Positions 7,018 through 15,851 of a stretch of 26,632 nucleotides of DNA are shown in pieces. A program made the position numbers and the translations under genes. Origin of the DNA: Clostridiales bacterium UBA1390 (GTDB taxonomy: Bacteria > Bacillota > Clostridia > Lachnospirales > Bianqueaceae); NCBI GenBank assembly GCA_002305315.1, contig DBQQ01000047.1:491-27122 (forward strand), in the 5' to 3' direction. Every line of letters begins with the position of its first letter. Within the stretch, counting starts at the first letter, position 1. The notes beneath the pieces were generated by a model. The model ran no database searches. It was not told the origin of the DNA and saw only the letters and a list, made by a program, of their open reading frames with translations.

Positions 7018-8253
7018 ATGAAAACCAAACTATTCACACGTAATTTTACTTTTTTAATCCTGGGACAGATCAGTTCATTGTTCGGAAACTATACCCTGCG
7101 ATTTGCCATGTCCATGTATGTATTGGAGCAGACGGGTTCCGCCTCCATTTTCGCGGGATTGCTGGCCCTGTCCATGCTGCCGACCATTCTGCTTTCCCCT
7201 CTGGGAGGCATCCTGGCGGATCGCGCTAACCGCCGTAATATCATGGTGTTCCTTGATATAGGCAGCGGAATCGCCGTTCTGATCGGCTGTGCGGTCTTTT
7301 GGGGCGGATATGATCTTGTGGGAATCGGATTCCTGCTCATCCTGCTTTCGGTGTTGGGCGCGTTTGAGTCTCCCACGGTGCAGGCTTGTATTCCCGCGAT
7401 GTTATCAGAGGAGAATATTGTAAAAGGCAATGCGGCTGTGAACCAGGTTTCGGCGATAGCCTCTTTGGTCACGCCATTTCTGGGAAGCGTTCTATATACC
7501 GCGTTTGGGATCCTTCCCATATTCTATGGCGCCATGGCCTGTTTCTTTCTGACGGCTGGCTTTGAATGCTTTATTCGGCTGGACTTTCGTAAACCCGATG
7601 ACAGAACGGGGGTATGGACCATCATCCGAGAAGATTTCAAAGTGAGTATGCGATTTCTCGGCAAAGAACAGACTGGTATACTGAAGCTCCTGCTGCTAGC
7701 CGCCGTGGTAAGCCTCTTCGTAGCAGGGACCCTGGTGGTGGGTTTTCCCTATTTGGTACGAACCGTATTAGGACTATCGGCGGGATATTATGGTGCGGCA
7801 GAGAGCGCGATGGGAGTAGCCGCGATTCTGGGCGGCGTGATCGTGGGTGTATGGGCGAAAAAAATCCGGTTACGGGATATGTTCGTCATCTTTTGTGTGT
7901 TTGGTATCTGCCTGATTCTAAGCGGGGCTGCGTTCCTGCTTCCTATAGGGAACACGGGACGTTACGTCGCCCTGCTGATCTTTTTCTGCATATGTCAGTT
8001 AGGCTGCAGCATCTTTTCTACCTATGCGATTTCTGTGATTCAGGCGCGCACTCCGGAATCTTTGATGGGCAAGGTCATGTCCTATGTTTTCACGCTATCG
8101 ACGTGCGCGCAGCCTCTGGGGCAGATGATCTACGGAGTGCTCTTTGATCTTTTCTCGCAGAACGTCTATGGCGTGTTGATTCCCAGCGGGGTGATTGTCG
8201 GTTGTATCGGATGGGCCTCCCGGAGATTCTTTCGTACATTTGAGGAAACATAA
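7018..8253 (+). CDS. MFS efflux transporter (MefA/EntS-like)
   Basis: 411-residue major facilitator with about 12 hydrophobic segments. The cytoplasmic loop 2-3 signature is visible as GGILADRANRRNIM (about residues 62-75). The N-terminal NFTFLILGQISSLFGN and the overall pattern resemble the drug or siderophore exporters annotated as MFS_3, EntS-like or macrolide-efflux-like. The start follows GAAGGAGGAAACGC. The gene lies directly downstream of a TetR regulator and its duplicated operator, the usual layout of an inducible efflux pair. The substrate cannot be told from sequence. The stop is followed by a hairpin shared with the convergent GH28 gene. Confidence 0.88.
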   Translation: MKTKLFTRNFTFLILGQISSLFGNYTLRFAMSMYVLEQTGSASIFAGLLALSMLPTILLSPLGGILADRANRRNIMVFLDIGSGIAVLIGCAVFWGGYDLVGIGFLLILLSVLGAFESPTVQACIPAMLSEENIVKGNAAVNQVSAIASLVTPFLGSVLYTAFGILPIFYGAMACFFLTAGFECFIRLDFRKPDDRTGVWTIIREDFKVSMRFLGKEQTGILKLLLLAAVVSLFVAGTLVVGFPYLVRTVLGLSAGYYGAAESAMGVAAILGGVIVGVWAKKIRLRDMFVIFCVFGICLILSGAAFLLPIGNTGRYVALLIFFCICQLGCSIFSTYAISVIQARTPESLMGKVMSYVFTLSTCAQPLGQMIYGVLFDLFSQNVYGVLIPSGVIVGCIGWASRRFFRTFEET

Positions 8254-8290
8254 AAACACCGCGCAAAGGCAACGCCGATGCGCGGTACTT
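8254..8290. terminator. Bidirectional terminator between convergent MFS and GH28 genes
   Basis: ACCGCGC (8258-8264) pairs with GCGCGGT (8280-8286), with a small inner GGC/GCC pairing in the loop. Read on the minus strand, the stem is followed by TGTTTTTA, a good U-tract for the six-gene minus operon. On the plus strand only ACTTAATTTT follows, so termination of the MFS transcript may be weaker. Confidence 0.7.
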
Positions 8291-8294
8291 AATT

Positions 8295-9560
8295 TTACAC
8301 GGAAATCTTCACATTCTCGAAGCGAAGTCCCTTTACACTGGCAATGGAACCAAAGGTGCGGCTCGTGATCTCAATATCGCGGAAGAGCAGGTTCTCGATA
8401 GGACGCTTCGCGTCCGTATCAATGGAGAAGGCCAGCGGCACCGCATGCCGACAGGATGCATTCACATAGGAAGTGACATTTTCTATGCAGACGTCCCGCA
8501 GGGTAGGCAGACCGATTTCCGGTGGCACATACTGGGAGAGAATGCGCCAATGTTCGGGAATCTCTCCGGTATAATCATCGGGGATCTTGCAATAACTGAA
8601 TTCCGGGAACCAGTTCAGCTGGAAGCTGAAGGGTTCACGCACATTTGTCATCTTCAGGTTTTCCACGCGCACATTTTGGATCGTACCGCCGCGAGTGCGG
8701 GCGGACTTGATCCGAAAGCCGAAGGAAGCGCCGTCGAAGGTACAGTCATGGATATAAACGCTGCGGATCCCGCCGGACATATCGGAACCTAGGGTGATCC
8801 CTTCGCTGGGCGCCGTCAGATGACAATCACAGATCTCGATGTTCTCACAGATCCGGTTCACACGAAGTCCGTCCGCATCTCGGCCGGACTTGATGACGAT
8901 GCCGTCATCATGACAGCTGATATGGCAACCCCTCACCAGGACTCGATTACAGGAGTCAATATCAATGCCGTCGGTACTGGGACCCAGGTTGCGGGCAATC
9001 GTGACATGATCGACCAGAATATCCGTGGAATAGTAGAGATGGATATTCCAGAAGCCGGAACGTTCGCAGTGAAAATCTCGTAATGTCACGGTCCTGCAAT
9101 TTCCGATCAGGATGGCCTGGGGACGGAAGCAGTCATAGTCCACGGCCCAGCGCAGATTGCTCGGATATTCCCGCAGCATGCCGCCCTGATGATTGTCCTC
9201 GGGAGGTCCCCAGAACTTATACCACCAGTATTCGCCCTGTCCGTCAATGGTACCTTCGCCGCAGATGGTCAGATTCTCACAGTGCTGCGCATTGATGAGT
9301 CCCGCGGGCCAATAGGTCAGCTCGATGCCGGCCACACGAGAGGGCAGCGGGGGGTAGGCCGCATCGTCTACCACGCCCAGGATCACAGCATCCTTGCTGA
9401 GTTCCAGCGTCATATTCGATTTCAGAAAGAGGGATCCTGTCAGATAGGTGCCGGCAGGAATCACCAGCGTACCGCCAGTAGGAACCGCATCGATCGCCTG
9501 CTGCAGAAACGAAGTACAGAGGGACTTGCCGTCAGCATAGGGAGCAAAATCAAAATTCAT
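8295..9560 (-). CDS. GH28 polygalacturonase-like enzyme, distal copy
   Basis: 421-residue right-handed beta-helix protein of family GH28, expected to hydrolyse alpha-1,4-galacturonide links or related rhamnogalacturonan oligomers. Motifs in order are STDGID (195-200, the usual NTD site), HDDGIVIKSG with D218 and D219, GSDMSGG (258-264) and FRIKS with R283 and K285. The HG motif that normally supplies a catalytic-site histidine is replaced by SEG (252-254). No signal peptide is present: the protein begins MNFDFAPYADGKS, so it should be cytoplasmic. It is the last gene of the minus-strand operon, 12 bases after its paralogue, with AAGGAGG before the ATG. Exo-acting or oligomer-specific activity is inferred from location and lack of export. 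Confidence 0.87.
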   Translation of the reverse strand: MNFDFAPYADGKSLCTSFLQQAIDAVPTGGTLVIPAGTYLTGSLFLKSNMTLELSKDAVILGVVDDAAYPPLPSRVAGIELTYWPAGLINAQHCENLTICGEGTIDGQGEYWWYKFWGPPEDNHQGGMLREYPSNLRWAVDYDCFRPQAILIGNCRTVTLRDFHCERSGFWNIHLYYSTDILVDHVTIARNLGPSTDGIDIDSCNRVLVRGCHISCHDDGIVIKSGRDADGLRVNRICENIEICDCHLTAPSEGITLGSDMSGGIRSVYIHDCTFDGASFGFRIKSARTRGGTIQNVRVENLKMTNVREPFSFQLNWFPEFSYCKIPDDYTGEIPEHWRILSQYVPPEIGLPTLRDVCIENVTSYVNASCRHAVPLAFSIDTDAKRPIENLLFRDIEITSRTFGSIASVKGLRFENVKISV

Positions 9561-9572
9561 GGGAGCACCTCC

Positions 9573-10886
9573 TTAGAGTCCGGGAGCCAGAGGATCGTCC
9601 TCGGACGGATGTAAGTTCTGACACACATCTACGCACACATGATCCAGTTCCCAGTCCTCTATGTGGCAGATGGATCCAAATTCATAGGCCTGGATCGCGA
9701 TATTCTTCATACGTACATCGAGGATGGGCTTTTCGGGATAGGCATTGATGAGAAACGCATAGGACTTTCCGGTATAATCCGGTGTCAGGGAAGCCTTCAC
9801 GTCCGCGATATCCAGCCCTCGAACCTCCGGCATGCCCTGTTCCTTAGAGACCGGAGCGGAGAGAACTTTCCAGTGATCCGGCACTTCCCCGGTATAGTCG
9901 ACGGGAATCTCACAGTAACTATAGGAAGGATTCCAATTCAGGTCGAAGCTGAAGGGTTCGCGTACATTCGTCATCTGGAGGTTCCGCACCTTGATATTCT
10001 CAATCAATCCACCGCGGGTATGGGCAGATTTGATGCGAAAACCGCAGGAAGTGCTGTGATAGCGGCAATCGTGGATATAGACATTGCGAATGCCGCCGGA
10101 GGTCTCAGACCCCAGGGTGATACCGGCGCCCAGACCCAGGTCGCAATCATAGATCTCGACATTTTCACAGACGCGGTTGACACGCAGACCATCCGCGTCC
10201 CGACCGGATTTCACGCAGATGCTGTCGTCATTACAGGTGATATGACAACGGCGGATCACAGCGCCGTTACAGGAGTCGATATCAATCCCGTCGGTACTGG
10301 GTCCGGCATTTTGTCCCACCGAGACATGCTCCACCAGAAGATCTTCACTGTAACACAGATGAATATTCCAGAAGGGGGAGCGGCGAGAGACCAGGCCACT
10401 GATCGTCACATGTTTCGAACGATAGACAATCACATTTCTGGGACGCGTACAGTCATAGTCCACGGCCCAACGCAGCCCCTTCGGCGTGTAGACCCCTCGC
10501 ATGCCGCCCAGGCGATCCTGTCCCCAGTACTTGTCCCACCAATATTCTCCTTGCCCATCGACGGAGCCTCCGCCACAGATCTTCACATTCTCGGCATCTC
10601 GCACGTTCAGAAGACCTGCGGGCCAGACCATCTCGATCCCCGCTACACGAGTGGGTACCATAGGGTAGGCGGATTCATCCACCACACCCAGCAGCGTGGC
10701 ATCCTCGGGGAGCTCCAGCGTCATATTGGATTTCAAGAAGAGAGAGCCTGTCAGATACGTGCCCGCGGGAAAACGGAGCGTTCCCGACACGGCAGAAGCG
10801 GCGTCGATCGCCTTTTGCAGTGCCTCAGTACAGAGTGTGCTACCATCAGGCACTGCGCCAAAATCTAATGGATTTAAGACTTGCAT
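9573..10886 (-). CDS. GH28 polygalacturonase-like enzyme, proximal copy
   Basis: 437-residue GH28 beta-helix protein, paralogous along its whole length to the next gene downstream. Both share the N-terminal YLTGSLFLKSNMTLEL segment and the VREPFSF, LNW and TGE-P-HW patterns toward the C-terminus. Motifs are STDGID (197-202), NDDSICVKSG with D220 and D221, GSETSGG (259-265) and FRIKS with R284 and K286. As in the paralogue, the usual HG motif is absent, here read as GAG (253-255). There is no signal peptide. The start follows TAAGGAGGAATCACATC, 14 bases after the toroid gene. The sequence divergence suggests an old duplication with different oligomer specificities rather than dosage. Confidence 0.87.
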   Translation of the reverse strand: MQVLNPLDFGAVPDGSTLCTEALQKAIDAASAVSGTLRFPAGTYLTGSLFLKSNMTLELPEDATLLGVVDESAYPMVPTRVAGIEMVWPAGLLNVRDAENVKICGGGSVDGQGEYWWDKYWGQDRLGGMRGVYTPKGLRWAVDYDCTRPRNVIVYRSKHVTISGLVSRRSPFWNIHLCYSEDLLVEHVSVGQNAGPSTDGIDIDSCNGAVIRRCHITCNDDSICVKSGRDADGLRVNRVCENVEIYDCDLGLGAGITLGSETSGGIRNVYIHDCRYHSTSCGFRIKSAHTRGGLIENIKVRNLQMTNVREPFSFDLNWNPSYSYCEIPVDYTGEVPDHWKVLSAPVSKEQGMPEVRGLDIADVKASLTPDYTGKSYAFLINAYPEKPILDVRMKNIAIQAYEFGSICHIEDWELDHVCVDVCQNLHPSEDDPLAPGL

Positions 10887-10900
10887 GATGTGATTCCTCC

Positions 10901-12667
10901 TTATTTTTTACCAGGATTCGGAAATTTCAGTTCTTTTAAAGCGAAATATAACCCCCAGTCTTGATCGTTGGCAAAGGGATCCGGACCCTGTGCTTGCTGA
11001 CCATTTACCGTGAGAGGATAAACATAGGCGCAAGTGGAGGTTCCATCGCGATAAGAATACAGACCAAGTACGCCTCGCAGTGCATTATTGCCTCGCTGGA
11101 TCCATGATTCCTGATGGGTCAAGCGACCATAATAAAGAAAAGCTAACCCTGTCAGCGAACCCCAATAATGCGGAAACGTATCACCATAGAGCATACGTTT
11201 GCCAAACCAGTATCCATCCCAATGACGAATGGAATTTTCAAATAAATGATAGTCTGGCTGAAATCCAGTCATCATGTCCAATAAACGAATATGTTCTTCG
11301 GCACCGGTAAGATATCGCGGGTCCTGTGTGACGGCATACATCTCCAGCAGGAAGATGGCGGCTGGTGCTATGATACTCTGTTCAAAGTTCACTTCCTGCG
11401 GCGGATAATGGATACCTTGCTCCAGAAGATATTCCGCATGCTGCTTGAAGTATTCCATCATACGCGAGGAATCCGAACTGCGGTAGGAAAGCTGAGAAAG
11501 TATCATCTGTACAGGAATTCCGATGGCATAGAAACGGTCGCCGCCCTGTTTGTAGTAGTTATCCAGAATGCGGAGGGCAAGATCCAGATCTTCCTCATGC
11601 CTCCAAAGAGAGTAGAATTCAACAAAGAAACGGGCATACCAGGGAGCATTATACAGTCGCTTATAGGAATCATCCCGTCCAGCATCATTGTATATCTCTC
11701 CTGTAGCGGGGTCCAGAAGCTCACGGCATACGAAGGATCGATAGTCAAGAATACTCTCTTTGGCGCCCTGGACTTTGTAACGTTTCAATAATTCCACCAT
11801 CAAAAGACCCATTCCTACGCGTTCCCGACCAGCGTTATAATCGTAGCGTTCATTATAATACATATGCTTTTCTTCATTATCGTAAATGAGATAAGCACCA
11901 TCTAAGCGGCTGCCGGACTGATGGAATTGCTGATGATCAATGATGAATCTGCATCGGCGGCGCGCCAGTTCCAGAAGTCGCGGAAGGACAAGAATCCGGT
12001 AAATATTATCGGGAGATTCATTTTGAATGATTCCTGTAGGCGGCCATATATGCGAGTTTTTGAATTCTTTAGAATAATATGTGACAGTCTCATCATAGAA
12101 GTATACAAAATGTTCTGACTCCACAAGAGGAACATGATACTGGCTTAGTTTGGCCTTAAAATCCTCTCGTCCCTGGTGCCAGAAAAGAACCCATTCTAAT
12201 GTATAGCTTTCGCCTGGCGCGAGATGAAGAGGGGAGGGATGCAGAATAAAATCTCCGCGATCATTGCTGCCTTTTGAAAGATCCCGTTCTACGCTGTAAC
12301 CGCATAGACTGCCTTGCAGAAGAGCGAGGCCCATATGGGGAGGATAAGCCCCCATACGTAGTGCCATGACCCAACTCGCGCGTCCTCCGCACCAGATGTG
12401 GGCATGACAGCGTTGGGTCAGACAAGTTTTCGTGTCTTCATAGCTGTCATTGAATGGTGTGTAAATCCCGATATCGGTGCGAAGAGTGAAAATATCTTTG
12501 GAAGTCACATTTTGGAAGATATACCGCTCAATAAGACTACCATCTTCCTGAGGAATCTGTATAATGTTGACAGATAGGGAAGGCGGACAGAGGACAGTCC
12601 CCCATTCCTTCACACCCTCAATCCAGTTCATCTGATAAGGATCCTGTGGATAAATCCATGTTTTCAT
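10901..12667 (-). CDS. Unrecognised protein: N-terminal beta domain plus helical toroid, probable carbohydrate-active enzyme
   Basis: 588 residues with no family I can name. Residues about 1-185 look beta-rich (short strands with VNIIQIPQEDGSLIERYIFQN and later PGESYTLEWVLFW). Residues about 210-585 look like an (alpha/alpha)6 barrel, with paired helices ending in W and Y-rich loops such as FFVEFYSLWRHEEDL, HYWGSLTGLAFLYYGRL and a DQDWGLYFALKEL tail. This architecture is common in six-hairpin glycosidases and unsaturated uronate hydrolases. There is no signal peptide. The ATG at 12667 follows GGGAGGG and lies 16 bases past the phosphatase stop. The base composition looks more AT-rich than both neighbours. 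A role in pectin-side-chain or oligouronide breakdown is inferred from the two GH28 genes behind it. Confidence 0.6.
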   Translation of the reverse strand: MKTWIYPQDPYQMNWIEGVKEWGTVLCPPSLSVNIIQIPQEDGSLIERYIFQNVTSKDIFTLRTDIGIYTPFNDSYEDTKTCLTQRCHAHIWCGGRASWVMALRMGAYPPHMGLALLQGSLCGYSVERDLSKGSNDRGDFILHPSPLHLAPGESYTLEWVLFWHQGREDFKAKLSQYHVPLVESEHFVYFYDETVTYYSKEFKNSHIWPPTGIIQNESPDNIYRILVLPRLLELARRRCRFIIDHQQFHQSGSRLDGAYLIYDNEEKHMYYNERYDYNAGRERVGMGLLMVELLKRYKVQGAKESILDYRSFVCRELLDPATGEIYNDAGRDDSYKRLYNAPWYARFFVEFYSLWRHEEDLDLALRILDNYYKQGGDRFYAIGIPVQMILSQLSYRSSDSSRMMEYFKQHAEYLLEQGIHYPPQEVNFEQSIIAPAAIFLLEMYAVTQDPRYLTGAEEHIRLLDMMTGFQPDYHLFENSIRHWDGYWFGKRMLYGDTFPHYWGSLTGLAFLYYGRLTHQESWIQRGNNALRGVLGLYSYRDGTSTCAYVYPLTVNGQQAQGPDPFANDQDWGLYFALKELKFPNPGKK

Positions 12668-12683
12668 AGGAAAGCCCTCCCAT

Positions 12684-13856
12684 TTAATAATAATAACATT
12701 CGACGGTACGGCCCAGCTTGCGGGCAAGATCCGCCAGTTCTTCCAGGAGTCTGGCCTTGATGCTCAGATCGAAGGGCAGATTCGGATTCTGGTGGGCCGG
12801 ATTGATAGCCTGGCCGATATAGAGATTCAGATGTGTACACTTTTCCAAAAGGATCTTGGCAATCTGCGCGGCGCCATTGTCCGCATCCACCAGCTCCAGG
12901 TTTTCCACTTCGCCAGTATTCGTCACACATTGCCGCAGGATCTCCAGCGTCTTACTCAGGGTCAGGACGCCTTCGGTCACCAGGTTGATGCCTTCAATCT
13001 CCGCCGTGGGCGGAAGAGAAGGATCGGAATAGTGAAGAGATGCCCGAAGCGGCTTGTCCAGGATTCGTGCGACCATGTTGCCGCTGGTACCGCCGCAGAC
13101 AATCCGTATGTCCGAGCCCTTCATGAAGTCCTGCACCATGCGCTCGTCATCTTTTTTGTCCTGGGGAGGACTGGCCAGAAGATGTACATGGCTGGCGGGG
13201 ATCACTTTGGCCACCGCGACGGTGGTGTCATCTCCCGGCTTTCCCATGTAAAGATCGTTACAGGCGGTAGAGAGCTGGTGAGCCAGCCGATGGGCGGAAG
13301 GACGTTTGGCCGCTTCCCGGCGAAGAAAATCCGCTACATGATCCCAGGTCCAGCCGAAATTCAGTGTTTCTCCCACGCCGGCATAGATCACGCCATCACT
13401 GACCAAGACATAATAATCTCCGAGCTCTACCCGAAAGAAGCTCTCACGGATCTCCTTGCCCGCGATTTCTCGTTTTACAAAGGGCGGACGGATCAGTTCC
13501 CCTTTTCGGAGGCAGAAACAGGCGGGATTATCGAATTCCACCAGATGCGCCTCGCCATCGTGAGAGATTTCCAGGATGCTGAAGGTTGAATAGGCCAGAT
13601 GGCGTACAGAGCATAGGGGCAGTGTGCTGCTGATGGTCTCCACAGTATCCTCCAGCGGAGCGCCCTCCTGTATCATGGTCGCGATGATCTTAGATGTCAA
13701 CGTGGAGAGAATGTTGGCTTTTACACCGCTGCCCAGTCCATCCGCAAGCACCAGGATGTCTGAATTTTTTGTACGGACGATCTCGACTTTGTCGCCGCAG
13801 AGTTCTTCGCCCTTATGGTTCAGGCTTTTGTATACGCATTCCACAACATGCTGCAT
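12684..13856 (-). CDS. PP2C/SpoIIE-type serine phosphatase with C-terminal extension
   Basis: 390-residue protein. Residues about 1-220 form a PP2C/SpoIIE phosphatase domain with metal-binding acidic motifs ILVLADGLGSG (D39), YVLVSDGVIYAG (D154) and GKPGDDTTVAVAKV (D209, D210). Residues about 230-390 form a second domain with an alternating beta/alpha pattern and a glycine-rich loop, IRIVCGGTSGNMVARIL (250-266), then a long helix-rich end and a YYY tail. There is no membrane segment. It follows the hydrogenase gene after a 2-base gap. PP2C genes next to PAS-bearing [FeFe] hydrogenases recur in clostridia, where the pair is thought to transmit a redox or H2 signal through dephosphorylation of a target. 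The target is not identifiable here. Confidence 0.82.
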   Translation of the reverse strand: MQHVVECVYKSLNHKGEELCGDKVEIVRTKNSDILVLADGLGSGVKANILSTLTSKIIATMIQEGAPLEDTVETISSTLPLCSVRHLAYSTFSILEISHDGEAHLVEFDNPACFCLRKGELIRPPFVKREIAGKEIRESFFRVELGDYYVLVSDGVIYAGVGETLNFGWTWDHVADFLRREAAKRPSAHRLAHQLSTACNDLYMGKPGDDTTVAVAKVIPASHVHLLASPPQDKKDDERMVQDFMKGSDIRIVCGGTSGNMVARILDKPLRASLHYSDPSLPPTAEIEGINLVTEGVLTLSKTLEILRQCVTNTGEVENLELVDADNGAAQIAKILLEKCTHLNLYIGQAINPAHQNPNLPFDLSIKARLLEELADLARKLGRTVECYYY

Positions 13857-13859
13857 GCC

Positions 13860-15557
13860 TTACTCCTCCTTAGCAACCATATCCTTCAGCCGGGAGAGGG
13901 TAACTTTTGTTTCGGCTGTCGTTTCCCCCAAGAGTCCGGCGATTTCCTGGGCTACGGTCATCTGTTTGTCGATGACCTTCTGCGCCATGGCGATCGTATC
14001 CATCTGCAGTTGATGATGATTCGCTTTTGCTTGTTCCTCAGCGGTGATATCCTTGAGGATTCCCAGTACCATGCGCTGTTCCGGCATATAGAGGATATTG
14101 GCGCTGAAGGTGATCCCCAGGTTATCGTAGGTGACGATTCGATCCAGATACGCGCTCCGGTTTTGGATGATATGTTCATAGTCCGTCGTATCGATCAGTT
14201 CATATAGGTAGGTATCCAGCGCTTCCTTACGAGTGATGCCGAATATTTTTTCGGCCTGCTCATTAAATTCCCGGATACGCAGATCCTCATCGACTACGAA
14301 GATCACATTCGGGGTGACTTTCAGGATACTATTCGAAAGGGACTGCGCCAGTTCCTTCATATAGGGCAGACACATGGTCGGTTCGGACTTGCCCTGGAAG
14401 ATGGAGATGGCCTTTTCGCGACAGGTAGAATAACCGCAGGCGCCGCAATTGAGCTCATCTTCCTTACTCTCTTTGCCGATTCTGCGAAGGATCTGCCGAA
14501 TCTGTTCTTCGGTAGGCATGTTCTCCTGTGTACTCGCATCTGCAAAATGCATGGCAAGATCGTTGCTTTTCGGCAAATCAGGAAACTCATCTTTTTCGTC
14601 GCCCGTATAGTCTTCCACTGCAAGCTGCGCGGAAAAACGTCCAGCAGCATGGCCCGATACCGGTCCGTTGATGCATCCGCCGGGACATGCGTTGACTTCG
14701 ATGAAACATCCGTGGATGGAGCCTTTGCGCAGATCCTCAAAGAGGGCCTTGCAGTTTTCCACATCATCGACACATAGGGGCTTATAGCCGAAGAAACCCT
14801 TCTGCGCCAGCATGGTGGTGACGATACCGCTGGTCACCGGATACATCCGGGCCGACTTGGGACTGGGATTGTCAAAGGGAACTGGAGTCAGACTGTCCAG
14901 ATCGATACCGCTTTCCTGTACCCAGCTGACCAGTTCCTCAAAAGTCAGCACCGCGTCGATAAGCCCTGCATGTCGAGGATCTCTGGCCTCTTCTTTTTTG
15001 GAAATACAGGGACCGGCGAAGATGATCTTAGCATCCGGGCCATATTGTTCACGCAGGAGTTTCGCGTGAGCGATCATGGGCGAGACCACCGGCGCCATCA
15101 TGGGCAGAAGATCCGGATAGTATTTTTCCAAAAGCATGTTGATCGTAGGACAGCAGGTCGTGATCATATTATCCATCGTACCCAGTTCCAGCAGGCGGGA
15201 ATATTCCGCGGAGACATAAGCGGCTCCCTGGGATGTCTCCTGCACATAGGTGAACCCCAGCTGTTTTAAGACCGCGCATGTGAGACCCGGCTTCTTCAAC
15301 AGACCGGAGAAGGAAGGGGCGATGGAGACCACGGTCGTGGCATGGCTCTTGATATAACCGCGGATCTTGAAGATATCGCTTAGGACGGTCTTGGCATTCT
15401 GGGGACAGGTGTTGAGACAGTGACCGCATAATACACACTGTTCTGGCATGATCTGCGCCTGGACATCCTTATACATGATCGAATTGACCGGACAGGAACG
15501 AATACATTTATGGCAGTTTTTGCACCGCACTTTCTTCAGGCTGATGATACTGGTCAT
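13860..15557 (-). CDS. hydS: Sensory-type [FeFe] hydrogenase with PAS domain
   Basis: 565 residues. An N-terminal double [4Fe-4S] ferredoxin domain has C12/C15/C18/C22 and C41/C44/C47/C51. The H-cluster domain spans about 70-310 with ligand cysteines C136 (TTCCP), C184 (GPCISKKEE), C291 and C295 (EVNACPGGC). Next comes an extra Fe-S motif with C371, C374, C379 and C396 (CGACGYSTC), then a PAS domain at about 405-505 (VIFVVDEDLRIREFNEQAEKIFG) and a coiled helical tail. Relative to catalytic hydrogenases, the methionine of MPC is glycine and the methionine of the ExMxC motif is asparagine (N289), while K187 and E190 are kept. The PAS domain and changed H-cluster pocket are typical of group C sensory enzymes. 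It overlaps the upstream [2Fe-2S] gene by ATGA. Confidence 0.88.
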   Translation of the reverse strand: MTSIISLKKVRCKNCHKCIRSCPVNSIMYKDVQAQIMPEQCVLCGHCLNTCPQNAKTVLSDIFKIRGYIKSHATTVVSIAPSFSGLLKKPGLTCAVLKQLGFTYVQETSQGAAYVSAEYSRLLELGTMDNMITTCCPTINMLLEKYYPDLLPMMAPVVSPMIAHAKLLREQYGPDAKIIFAGPCISKKEEARDPRHAGLIDAVLTFEELVSWVQESGIDLDSLTPVPFDNPSPKSARMYPVTSGIVTTMLAQKGFFGYKPLCVDDVENCKALFEDLRKGSIHGCFIEVNACPGGCINGPVSGHAAGRFSAQLAVEDYTGDEKDEFPDLPKSNDLAMHFADASTQENMPTEEQIRQILRRIGKESKEDELNCGACGYSTCREKAISIFQGKSEPTMCLPYMKELAQSLSNSILKVTPNVIFVVDEDLRIREFNEQAEKIFGITRKEALDTYLYELIDTTDYEHIIQNRSAYLDRIVTYDNLGITFSANILYMPEQRMVLGILKDITAEEQAKANHHQLQMDTIAMAQKVIDKQMTVAQEIAGLLGETTAETKVTLSRLKDMVAKEE

Positions 15558-15820
15558 ACGGAATCCTCCCCACTAAGCTTCTGTACGACTTCTCGGCGAA
15601 ATACGTCGTCGATCGTAGCGGCTGTAACAGAAAAAATCTGTTTATCAATTTTGATACAGACACCGCTGTTGCCTTTGGTACATTGATCCATACAGAAGGA
15701 ACCGGATAGGATGATTTTTCCCCCAAGGTGATATTCTGTGATCAGTGCATTGATACGGTTCAGAATGGCGGAGGAGCCCTTCAGATGACAGGAACTTCCG
15801 ACACATAGCACAATTTCCAT
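15554..15820 (-). CDS. Thioredoxin-like [2Fe-2S] ferredoxin
   Basis: 88-residue protein of the thioredoxin-like [2Fe-2S] family, related to the NuoE/HydC C-terminal domain. The four cluster cysteines appear as C6 and C11 (LCVGSSCHLKG) and C43 and C47 (SFCMDQCTKG), the family's CxxxxC and CxxxC pattern. The ATG at 15820 is chosen because TAGGAGT precedes it. A longer in-frame start at 15880 falls inside the -35 of the promoter. It is the first gene of the minus operon and overlaps the hydrogenase start by four bases, so it is a likely electron partner of the hydrogenase. Confidence 0.85.
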   Translation of the reverse strand: MEIVLCVGSSCHLKGSSAILNRINALITEYHLGGKIILSGSFCMDQCTKGNSGVCIKIDKQIFSVTAATIDDVFRREVVQKLSGEDSV

Positions 15821-15851
15821 ACTCCTATACCTCCACGTTTTGATAATTTTT

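Noticed and set aside
9639..10868. Long open frame (about 409 codons) on the plus strand opposite the proximal GH28 gene
   Set aside because: It lies wholly antisense to a well-supported GH28 gene, has no ribosome site and no recognisable protein features. It is a by-product of the codon pattern of the real gene.
12668..12727. Upstream start for the toroid protein
   Set aside because: It would overlap the phosphatase gene by 44 bases and lacks a ribosome site. GGGAGGG precedes the ATG at 12667.
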